15,471 nt of DNA, taken from Desulfobacterales bacterium (lineage in GTDB: Bacteria; Desulfobacterota; Desulfobacteria; Desulfobacterales; UBA11574). The notes beneath the pieces were generated by a model that was not told where the DNA came from, did not search any database, and was given only the letters and a program-made list of their open reading frames with translations. The stretch is taken from NCBI GenBank assembly GCA_030601485.1, contig JAUVTO010000021.1, positions 1 through 15,471 on the forward strand, in the 5' to 3' direction. This document shows positions 5,942-12,136 of this stretch, piece after piece. A program made the translations under genes and the position numbers. Each line of letters starts with the position of its first letter. Position 1 is the first letter of the stretch.

Positions 5942-6623
5942 TTTCACTTCCTTGTTTTTCTTTGGCTTTTTTCGAGTCTGCAATACCAAGAAACTCTTCA
6001 TCAAAATCTGTAAGAATGGCCATTGATAAGGGTACAAGCAGATCTGCCATTTTTACGTACTTTGTTTTTATTTCACGTAAAAATTCATAGGAAATGTCAT
6101 AAAGCTTTTTTTGAATCGCATCCAGATTAACCGCCGGATACGGTTTTCCCTCGACAAACCCTGATTTCCCACAGGTGTGACTGCGACCTCCTATGGACGT
6201 CGGTATTCCATAAAGCCGACACGTTATCGGCCTATGTTCATAAAGGTCACACATTTCATTATCATTAAGAAGGGGGCATCCGACACGTTCGGCGGCAATA
6301 TCCATGAGTATCTCCGTCTCGTTCTTTCCGGCCTTTTTACTTTTATACGCCTGTCTTTTAATCATGTGAGTTGTTCGATCGGCTCGATTGGCCTTTTCGA
6401 TAAGCCTGCTTTTTTCTTTGCCTTTGATGGTTTTTTTAAACTGATAATTTATATAGATGGCTTCAATCAGCGTGAGATCAAACAGGGCATGACAGCAGTC
6501 CGCACATTTGATTTTACATGTTACACATTCCGGGTGCTCTTTTTGTACCCTTTCAAACAATTCATCGGCTTGCTTTACAATGGTTTGGTATTTTTCAAAA
6601 TACGGCGTAAAATCTATTTTCAT
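5934..6623 (-). CDS. YkgJ-family cysteine-cluster protein
   Basis: A 229-residue cytoplasmic protein of the YkgJ-type family (putative zinc- or iron-chelating, Cys-rich domain). Cysteines are arranged as C-x2-C-x3-C-x2-C-C at residues 33-44 (ECVTCKIKCADCC), then GCPLL with Cys 116, MCDLYEHRPITCRLYG with Cys 125 and 135, and HTCG with Cys 151. The CxLYxxRPxxCRxYG box is the most diagnostic part. The family is thought to bind metal or an Fe-S cluster, but no reaction is established. The ATG at 6623-6621 has a good AGGAG five bases upstream. It follows mnmE by 32 bases, with a parS site in the gap, and overlaps the next gene by 8 bases, so it likely closes the mnmE operon. Confidence 0.85.
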   Translation of the reverse strand: MKIDFTPYFEKYQTIVKQADELFERVQKEHPECVTCKIKCADCCHALFDLTLIEAIYINYQFKKTIKGKEKSRLIEKANRADRTTHMIKRQAYKSKKAGKNETEILMDIAAERVGCPLLNDNEMCDLYEHRPITCRLYGIPTSIGGRSHTCGKSGFVEGKPYPAVNLDAIQKKLYDISYEFLREIKTKYVKMADLLVPLSMAILTDFDEEFLGIADSKKAKEKQGSENE

Positions 6624-6639
6624 AAGTTAACTCCTATTT

Positions 6640-6655
6640 TGTTTCACGTGAAACA
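6640..6655. promoter_or_regulatory. parS: parS site (ParB-binding centromere)
   Basis: TGTTTCACGTGAAACA is a perfect 16-bp palindrome and an exact match to the canonical chromosomal parS consensus bound by ParB (Spo0J), the nucleation site for the partition complex and SMC loading. It fills the space between the mnmE stop codon, which it directly abuts (6658-6656), and the AGGAG ribosome binding site of the YkgJ-type gene. Chromosomal parS sites cluster near oriC, and the surrounding rpmH-rnpA-yidC-mnmE genes are origin-proximal in many bacteria, so context supports it. parA and parB are not in the window. Confidence 0.93.
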
Positions 6656-8071
6656 TCATTTTCCGATACAAAACCGGCTGAAAATTTGATCGATCACCTC
6701 TTCCTTTGCGGTATCACCGATTATTTCCCCGAGACTGTCTATGGCCTCCCGGATATCGATGGCGATAAATTCAAAAGATGTCTCTTTTCGTATTTCTTCC
6801 ATTGCAGCAACACAGAGCTGCAAGCTTCGCTCAAGGGCTATCTTATGCCTTAAGTTGGGAATGATTGTATTTTTAGCCTCAAGACCATATTCCCCGATAG
6901 AAAGATTTACGATTAAATCCTTTAGCTCATCCAGCCCCGTCCCGTAAAGCGCTGATATTTTAATCCTCGGCATTTTACGCCATGAATCGGGAACCGCCGG
7001 TTCAAACTCATCTTCCACAAGATCCGATTTGTTAATCACAAGTATCAGCTGTTTGTTTCTTATGGTTTTATGTATGTTATAATCTTCATCGGTTAGTGGA
7101 TCACTTGCGTCTACCATGAAAAGAATCAGATCGGAATCCCTGATATATTCCTGTGCCTTTTCAATACCGATGACTTCAACCGGATCATCGGTTTCATGAA
7201 GACCGGCGGTATCGGCAATTATTACCGGAATCCCGTGGATGTTCAACGTTTCTTCGATCAGGTCCCTGGTCGTGCCGGGAATAGGAGTGACAATGGCCCG
7301 ATCTTCCTGAATCAATCGGTTCATGAGGCTCGATTTGCCCACGTTGGGCCTTCCGACAACAACCATTTTAAGGCCATCTCTTAAAACATGTGCATTTTCA
7401 TATTTCTCAATAAGCTCTTTTAAATCATCAACAACCCGCCTCTCCAGTATCTTAATTATCCTGTCCGAATTAAGGATTTCTCCGGCATCATCCAAGAAAT
7501 CTATGGCGGCCTCTGTCTCCACCAGAATATCAAGCAAGGCGCTCCTTATGGATTCAATCTTTGTCTTTAAACCGCCTTTTATATGGGAAGTTGCTATTTC
7601 TAATGCTTTTTCGGTCTTTGAATTGATAATATCTATAACCGCTTCGGCTTGTGTCAGATCAATTCGTCCGTTTAGATAGGCTCTTTTTGTAAACTCCCCC
7701 GGTTCGGCCAGTTTTGCACCATTTTTTAAAACTAATTCAAGAATCGACGTCAATACAACAGGCCCTGAATGGGTGTTTATTTCAACAACATCCTCTTTAG
7801 TGTAAGTATGAGGGGCAAGCATCACCGACAAAAGAACCTCATCAAGAACCCTTCCTTTTTCTTTATCCACTATATGGCCATGATAAAGGTGGTGGGACTT
7901 TAAAGAAGAAAAAGGTGGTCTGCCTTTTTTCTTGGACTCATCGGTTAATGGTGCGGATTTTTGAAAAACAGATGCAGCAATAGAAAAAGCATCTTTACCT
8001 GAAATTTTAATAATCCCGATTCCACCTCTACCGGTCGGTGTCGCTATAGCAGCGATAGTAACGATGTCCAT
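6656..8071 (-). CDS. mnmE: tRNA modification GTPase MnmE (TrmE)
   Basis: A 471-residue protein of normal length. MnmE works with MnmG (GidA) to place the cmnm5 or nm5 group on U34 of certain tRNAs in the cytoplasm. The N-terminal folate-binding domain is visible (IAAIATPTGRGGIGIIKISG, later EINTHSGPVV and AEPGEFTKRAYLNGRIDLTQ). The inserted G domain has G1 GRPNVGKSS (240-248), the GTTRD switch (266-270), G3 DTAG (287-290) and G4 NKSD (347-350). The last residues FCIGK carry the family's catalytic C-terminal Cys-x-Gly-Lys. It continues the yidC-jag series but is separated from jag by a MITE-like insertion. The ATG at 8071-8069 has a weak ribosome binding site. mnmG is not in the window. Confidence 0.97.
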   Translation of the reverse strand: MDIVTIAAIATPTGRGGIGIIKISGKDAFSIAASVFQKSAPLTDESKKKGRPPFSSLKSHHLYHGHIVDKEKGRVLDEVLLSVMLAPHTYTKEDVVEINTHSGPVVLTSILELVLKNGAKLAEPGEFTKRAYLNGRIDLTQAEAVIDIINSKTEKALEIATSHIKGGLKTKIESIRSALLDILVETEAAIDFLDDAGEILNSDRIIKILERRVVDDLKELIEKYENAHVLRDGLKMVVVGRPNVGKSSLMNRLIQEDRAIVTPIPGTTRDLIEETLNIHGIPVIIADTAGLHETDDPVEVIGIEKAQEYIRDSDLILFMVDASDPLTDEDYNIHKTIRNKQLILVINKSDLVEDEFEPAVPDSWRKMPRIKISALYGTGLDELKDLIVNLSIGEYGLEAKNTIIPNLRHKIALERSLQLCVAAMEEIRKETSFEFIAIDIREAIDSLGEIIGDTAKEEVIDQIFSRFCIGK

Positions 8072-8214
8072 TTTTTATACGCCGGATTTCCATTGCCAAC
8101 GTGAATATTCCAAGAACAAGCTTACCAAAACTTTTTTTAAAATATCCGGTTATGCTGATTTAACCGATAATAGCTATCATCCTGTTAAGGTTTATGTTCT
8201 ATTGTTCCAATTAA

Positions 8215-8365
8215 GACGGCTTCGTAAAAAGTCCAACTTCTGCGTTGCTCTGCATCCTTCGTCACTGCAGCGTACTATAAGTACGCCTCATTCCTCAGGA
8301 TTTGCGCGCCTTGAATTTGGATTTTTTTGCTTTGCCGTCGTATTGTGACTTTTTACGAGACTGTC
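8215..8365. mobile_element. MITE-like element copy A3, between jag and mnmE
   Basis: A 151-bp element with ends GACGGCTTCGTAAAAAGTC (8215-8233) and GACTTTTTACGAGACTGTC (8347-8365, inverted, 17 of 19 positions matching). Flanking hexamers are AATTAA (8209-8214) and AATTAG (8366-8371), a target duplication with one mismatch. Length, orientation and core match the copy at 2315-2465, including CAACTTCTGCGTTGC, TACGCCT and GCCTTGAATTTG, and a degenerate internal end near 8319-8339. It has no coding capacity. It occupies half of the 315-base gap between the jag stop and the mnmE start and so lies within the presumed operon transcript, where it would fold into a long hairpin. Confidence 0.8.
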
Positions 8366-8367
8366 AA

Positions 8368-8384
8368 TTAGGGCAAAACCCTAA
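8368..8384 (-). terminator. hairpin just after jag, possible weak terminator or RNA-stability element
   Basis: TTAGGG-CAAAA-CCCTAA forms a perfect 6-bp stem starting 2 bases after the jag stop codon. On the transcribed strand the 3' side is followed by TTGACAG, which is not a real T-tract, so termination would be inefficient. It overlaps the target duplication of the adjacent MITE-like element. It could protect the 3' end of the yidC-jag message. Confidence 0.35.
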
Positions 8385-8386
8385 AT

Positions 8387-9166
8387 TCAGTCTTGCTTCC
8401 GGGAAGAATTTTTTTTGGGAAATATGACAAGTTTCTTTAAAAAACCGTCTCCTTTACTCTGAGTTCTAACCATATCATCATCCTGCAAGGCGATATGTAC
8501 GATTCTTCGATCGTGAGCATTCATTTGACCGATTGCTGCCGGTTTTCCGGTGCTTTTTACCTTTTCCGCCATCCTCACGGCCAGCCGTTGAAGACTCATT
8601 CGTCTCTTTTCAAGATAGCCTTCCACATCTATATGGATACCGACCCGTCCTTTTCTGTTCTTGTTGACAATTTTCTCCACGAGAAATTGAATTGCCTCAA
8701 GGGTTTGCCCGCGTTTTCCGATAAGTATAGCAGAGTTTCCACCCCGCACATTAAAAACAATTCTATTTGAACGCTTTTCAATCGATATGGTTGCGTCTGT
8801 TGTTATTAAATCGATTATCTTTTGCAAAGCTTCCCGGCCAAGATCCCTTGGGTCAACTGCAACGCGGTGATCCACACCTTCATCATGAGATATTTCTATC
8901 TGTGAATCCACACTTTCTAGAGTTTGTTCATGCGAATTTTCATTTTGCTGCTCTTTATCTGATGTTTCAAAAACGATTTTTGGGGATGGCTCTGGTAATG
9001 TAACTCGAATTCGTGCTTTCTTAGTCCCAACCAGTCCAAAAATGCCGGTGGAACCATAAGAAATAACATCATGTTTAAGTTTTTCTCGGGGTATATTTAG
9101 TTCTTCACAGGCTTTCTTGACAGCCATTTCGACATTTTTATCTTCAAATTCCACACAATGCGACAT
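8387..9166 (-). CDS. jag: RNA-binding protein KhpB/Jag
   Basis: A 259-residue protein with the full Jag architecture. The Jag_N domain spans residues 1-57 (VEFEDKNVEMAVKKACEELN, then SYGSTGIFGLVGTKKARI). A charged linker follows (about 58-105). The KH domain has the GKRG loop at 150-153. The C-terminal R3H domain contains NAHDRRIVHIAL (216-227), with the signature Arg and His at 220 and 224. In other bacteria KhpB pairs with KhpA as a global RNA chaperone affecting cell division and envelope functions. The ATG at 9166-9164 has a perfect GGAGG 7 bases upstream. It follows yidC by 16 bases, the conserved yidC-jag order. It is cytoplasmic, and the linker sets its size slightly above minimal family members. 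Confidence 0.95.
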   Translation of the reverse strand: MSHCVEFEDKNVEMAVKKACEELNIPREKLKHDVISYGSTGIFGLVGTKKARIRVTLPEPSPKIVFETSDKEQQNENSHEQTLESVDSQIEISHDEGVDHRVAVDPRDLGREALQKIIDLITTDATISIEKRSNRIVFNVRGGNSAILIGKRGQTLEAIQFLVEKIVNKNRKGRVGIHIDVEGYLEKRRMSLQRLAVRMAEKVKSTGKPAAIGQMNAHDRRIVHIALQDDDMVRTQSKGDGFLKKLVIFPKKNSSRKQD

Positions 9167-9182
9167 TATATAACCTCCGTGA

Positions 9183-10838
9183 TTAACCTTTTTTCCTTTG
9201 TATATAGTACTGTTGAGCCATTGATATTATATTATTTACAAGCCAGTATAAAACCAGTCCCGAAGAAAAATTGATAAACATAACCGTAAAAACTAACGGC
9301 ATCAACATCATCATTTTGGCTTGCGCGGCATCACCCATGGGTGGCGACATTTTCTGCTGTACAAACATGGAGGCTCCCATGATTATGGTTAAAACCGGGA
9401 TGCCGTATGGCGGTTGCATGAAAGGAATGGAAATATCAAACCTAAAAAGACGATCCGGAGCGGACAGATCATTAATCCACCAGAAAAATGGCGCGTGCCT
9501 CAATTCTATGGCTTCGTACAACATTCGATAAAGGGCAAAGAATATAGGAATCTGTGCAATCATGGGAAGACATCCGCCCATGGGGTTGACTTTGTATGTT
9601 TTGTATAATCCCATGACCTCTTCATTCATTCTTTTCTTGTCATCTTTATATTTTTTCTTGATCTCCGCCATAAGTGGCTGGACTTTTTTCATTTCAGCCA
9701 TGGATTTATAACTCTTATTCCCAAGCGGCCACAGAATAATCTTGGTAAATAATGTTAAAAGGATAATGGCAACACCATAATTAGGAATAAAATGATCATG
9801 TATAAAGTTCATTATCCAGACACATGGTTTGGCGATTATATCAAACATACCGAAATTAACGGCTTTGACCAGGTCATAATCCAGACTTTTCAAAACCTTC
9901 ATGCTCTTTGGTCCAAAAAACAGTTTGTATTTAAAAACATGCGTAACACCGAAATCCATCACAATTTCAGGCTGCACATAACGATTTTCCAGTATCTTGT
10001 TATCCATGTAAAGATGCATGCCTGCGTCTACCGGCTCATCCGGTATGATGGCGGACATAAAATAACGGTTTTGAACCGCCACCCATGTTACATTTCCTGT
10101 ATATACGTTTTGATCCTTTATTTTCTTTGTTTTAATCTGTTCGAGCTCATTATTTATCAGTGCACTCGGACCCGTAAAACCATACATGCTCTTTTTTACT
10201 TCTTCCGGTTGTACCAAGGAAAGGGTGAGGCTGTCCTGAAGAGTCTCGCTGGAAAGGTTTTTGATAGTAACACTAAGATCGATCATATAGGTTTCAGGTG
10301 AAAATAAATATTTCTTTTCAACAACCACGCCCTGAGGAGATGTCCAGACAAAAGAGATCTCTTTAGATTTGTTGTAGATATCAACAGAATCCTCGTCAAG
10401 GTCTGCCGAAAAAGCCGCATCATCAAGACCACGAACACTATTCCCTGCAAATCCCAATCGGAGTGTTCCGCCGGATATGTCCGGAGATATCATTTCAAAT
10501 AACGGTGAATCAGCATCTATGGTTTCCCGGTAATTATTAAGAACAAAACTTTTAAACACAGCACCTTTTTCTGAAATCTTCACCATATATAAGGGCGTTT
10601 TGACCGTGACGGTTCTTAATGGTTTTATCAACTGAGCATGGACCTTGTCGGATGAAGGAAATGTTTCGGTCACAACTTGCTCTTTTTTTAATATCTCCGG
10701 TTTTTTATCCGTTATTTGCTCTTTTTGCTGAGCCTGTTTGGGTGGCTGATCCTCTTTCTTTTCAACAAAGAAAAAATTCCACAATATAAAAACAAGTACG
10801 GAAAGCGCTATGGCAATAATTAGTCGAGCTTGTTCCAT
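9183..10838 (-). CDS. yidC: membrane protein insertase YidC
   Basis: A 551-residue inner-membrane insertase of Gram-negative type. It has an N-terminal membrane helix (residues about 5-24), a lysine/glutamine-rich linker, a large periplasmic beta-sandwich domain (about 60-330) and a C-terminal Oxa1-like domain with five helices. The second helix carries NYGVAIILLTLFTKIILWPL, where Lys stands at the position of the essential Arg366 of the E. coli protein; YKSMAEMKKVQPLMAEIKKK and NPMGGCLPMIAQIPIFFALY follow. It inserts membrane proteins alone or with SecYEG. I prefer ATG 10838-10836 over TTG 10850 because GGAGAAG lies 5-6 bases upstream of that ATG. It is separated from yidD by a repeat of family B and followed closely by jag. 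Confidence 0.97.
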   Translation of the reverse strand: MEQARLIIAIALSVLVFILWNFFFVEKKEDQPPKQAQQKEQITDKKPEILKKEQVVTETFPSSDKVHAQLIKPLRTVTVKTPLYMVKISEKGAVFKSFVLNNYRETIDADSPLFEMISPDISGGTLRLGFAGNSVRGLDDAAFSADLDEDSVDIYNKSKEISFVWTSPQGVVVEKKYLFSPETYMIDLSVTIKNLSSETLQDSLTLSLVQPEEVKKSMYGFTGPSALINNELEQIKTKKIKDQNVYTGNVTWVAVQNRYFMSAIIPDEPVDAGMHLYMDNKILENRYVQPEIVMDFGVTHVFKYKLFFGPKSMKVLKSLDYDLVKAVNFGMFDIIAKPCVWIMNFIHDHFIPNYGVAIILLTLFTKIILWPLGNKSYKSMAEMKKVQPLMAEIKKKYKDDKKRMNEEVMGLYKTYKVNPMGGCLPMIAQIPIFFALYRMLYEAIELRHAPFFWWINDLSAPDRLFRFDISIPFMQPPYGIPVLTIIMGASMFVQQKMSPPMGDAAQAKMMMLMPLVFTVMFINFSSGLVLYWLVNNIISMAQQYYIQRKKG

Positions 10839-11002
10839 TATCTTCTCCAATATTCATACATAACCAGAAATAGATCCCGGTCATGCAAAAATGAATGATT
10901 TCTATCTGTTACGCGCAGAGGAGCAAATATTTTCGCGGGATTGATAGAACCCGGGCATATATGTTCCCGTCTAAGACCGGCATTACGTGTGCCGATACTG
11001 TC

Positions 11003-11144
11003 GAGACTTTTGCAAAACGCCCCCTTTTATCCAATTCCGGCGTCAGGCTCAAATTTTAATCCTCAAAATACTCAATGTATTCCTGTGGTTAAAATTTTCG
11101 CCTTCCTTGGCCTTGAACAAAATTGAACATTTTTCAAAGGTCTC
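11003..11144. repeat. MITE-like repeat of a second family (B), between yidD and yidC
   Basis: A 142-bp segment with imperfect inverted ends: GAGACTTTTGCAAAACG on the left (11003-11019) against the inverse of CATTTTTCAAAGGTCTC on the right (11128-11144), 14 of 17 positions matching. An inner inverted pair is AAATTTTAA (11051-11059) and TTAAAATTT (11090-11098). Its ends are unrelated to family A. CTGT occurs just outside both ends (10998-11001 and 11145-11148), too short to prove a duplication. It makes up almost half of the roughly 340-base gap between yidD and yidC; I see no gene in the rest of that gap. Confidence 0.6.
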
Positions 11145-11175
11145 CTGTTCTATCAAGGTTGTAGGATGTTTCGCT

Positions 11176-11403
11176 TTAAGGAACAGAATCGATTCCCCCC
11201 GGATTAAAGGGATGGCACTTCAAAATTCTCTTTAAGGCAAGGAAAAACCCTTTAAGTAGTCCATAACGCAAAATAGACTGATAGGCATATTCAGAACAGG
11301 TTGGATAAAAACGACACGAAGGAGCCAAAACCGGAGACAACATTAATTGATATGCCCTTATCAAAAACAAGGGAATTATCCGAAAGATTCGATTAATGGT
11401 CAC
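11176..11403 (-). CDS. yidD: membrane protein insertion efficiency factor YidD
   Basis: A 75-residue protein matching the YidD family, a small membrane-associated helper encoded next to yidC. The diagnostic segment is LAPSCRFYPTCSEYAYQSI (residues about 27-45), preceded by an amphipathic stretch RIIPLFLIRAYQLMLSPV and followed by GLLKGFFLALKRILKCHPFNPGG. Length is normal. Translation appears to start at GTG 11403, 11 bases inside the 3' end of rnpA, so the two are coupled. AAGGAG lies only two bases before this GTG, which is unusually close; an in-frame ATT a few codons later would be better spaced but is a rare start. The family role is to improve insertion or folding of membrane proteins, though the mechanism is unclear. 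Confidence 0.93.
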   Translation of the reverse strand: MTINRIFRIIPLFLIRAYQLMLSPVLAPSCRFYPTCSEYAYQSILRYGLLKGFFLALKRILKCHPFNPGGIDSVP

Positions 11404-11746
11404 GACTCCTTGATATACTGTTAAAAATGTTTTGCAGGGATAAAAAAATTTGTTTCGATGATAGGTCGGCAGCTTTTTTCTTTGCTATGATATTTATATC
11501 CCAATTACCTGTAATAATGTGCCTGTTTAGCCGAAAATATTCGCGAGTAAACCGTTTAATCCTGTTTCGTATTGTTGCGTTTCCCACCTTTCTCGCTACT
11601 GTCACACCAAGACGTGTTCTTTGAAATCGACCCGGAGAAAATATAGCCACAAAGTGTTGGTTTTGAGTTTTCTTGCCGATTTTTGCCAATCGAAGGAACT
11701 CGGAGCGTTTCAGAATTCTGTCTGCCTTGGTAAAAAAAAAGCGCAA
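11393..11746 (-). CDS. rnpA: ribonuclease P protein component
   Basis: A 117-residue basic protein, the protein subunit that helps the RNase P RNA cleave tRNA 5' leaders. The family signature ARKVGNATIRNRIKRFTREYFR (residues about 51-72, the RNR motif) is intact, and the N-terminal KADRILKRSEFLRL is typical. The start is uncertain. In this frame the only nearby initiator is TTG 11746, 10 bases after GAGG. An ATG at 11753, better placed 4 bases after GAGG, is out of frame and would enter the rnpA frame only if the run of nine T (11732-11740) lost one base, giving MPFALFFTKADRILKRSEF. The frame then overlaps yidD by 11 bases at the end. It sits directly after rpmH, as in most bacteria. Confidence 0.95.
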   Translation of the reverse strand: MRFFFTKADRILKRSEFLRLAKIGKKTQNQHFVAIFSPGRFQRTRLGVTVARKVGNATIRNRIKRFTREYFRLNRHIITGNWDINIIAKKKAADLSSKQIFLSLQNIFNSISRSRDH

Positions 11747-11817
11747 AAGGCATTTTCCTCTGCAACCTATTGCTATTTATGCATTTATTATATTATATAG
11801 ATCAAAAACGTTGCTTA

Positions 11818-11952
11818 TTATACCGATAAACGGATTCTCCCTTTAGATCTTCGCCGGTTAATAACCCTTCTCCCCTGTTTGGTTGACATTCTTTTTAAAA
11901 ACCCGTGTGTTCGGGCACGTTTTATTCTACTTGGTTGATAAGTTCTTTTCAT
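11818..11952 (-). CDS. rpmH: 50S ribosomal protein L34
   Basis: A 44-residue, very basic protein with the full L34 sequence pattern: MKRTYQPSRIKRARTHGFLK, then RMSTKQGRRVINRRRSKGR and the short tail. It is part of the large ribosomal subunit. The frame is open further upstream, but the ATG at 11952-11950 begins the universal MKRTYQPS start and has AAGGA 8 bases before it. It is the first gene of the rpmH-rnpA-yidD-yidC-jag-mnmE series, here followed by rnpA after about 70 bases. A sigma70-like promoter is visible about 100 bases upstream. dnaA, which commonly diverges from rpmH, is not next to it. Confidence 0.98.
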   Translation of the reverse strand: MKRTYQPSRIKRARTHGFLKRMSTKQGRRVINRRRSKGRIRLSV

Positions 11953-12057
11953 ATGTAATATCCTTAATATAATGCCCAGCCTGGGTAATTGCCCAAAAAA
12001 AACTAAAGCTCTTTCCTGCCGATTGAACAGACTGAAAGTTATTAACCTAAAATAAGT

Positions 12058-12087
12058 TGTATAAGCACAAGCTTTTTGTATTGTCAA
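12058..12087 (-). promoter_or_regulatory. probable sigma70 promoter for rpmH and the operon
   Basis: On the minus strand TTGACA (12087-12082, a perfect -35) is followed after 18 bases by TATACA (12063-12058, four of six matches to the -10 consensus). This would start transcription near 12050, leaving a leader of about 100 bases before rpmH. The leader contains a small CCCAG-C-CTGGG hairpin (around 11975-11985). The position, just downstream of the MFS gene stop and upstream of rpmH, suits a main operon promoter. Confidence 0.5.
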
Positions 12088-12136
12088 GACCCAAAAAAAT
12101 CCCAAAATCCACCGCCTAATTTTTAATCAAGCCATT

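Noticed and set aside
6070..6085. Second parS-like word ATTTCACGTAAAAATT
   Set aside because: It lacks the right half of the palindrome and lies in the coding sequence of the YkgJ-type gene; probably chance.
7863..7871. DnaA-box-like TTATCCACT
   Set aside because: A single imperfect match inside mnmE with no neighbouring boxes or AT-rich unwinding region; not an origin.
8064..8348. Plus-strand open frame of 94 codons between mnmE and jag
   Set aside because: It consists mostly of MITE-like sequence, has no ribosome binding site and starts inside the mnmE start region.
10839..10850. TTG 10850 as the start of yidC
   Set aside because: The GGAGAAG in these bases is the ribosome binding site for ATG 10838-10836, so they are not coding.
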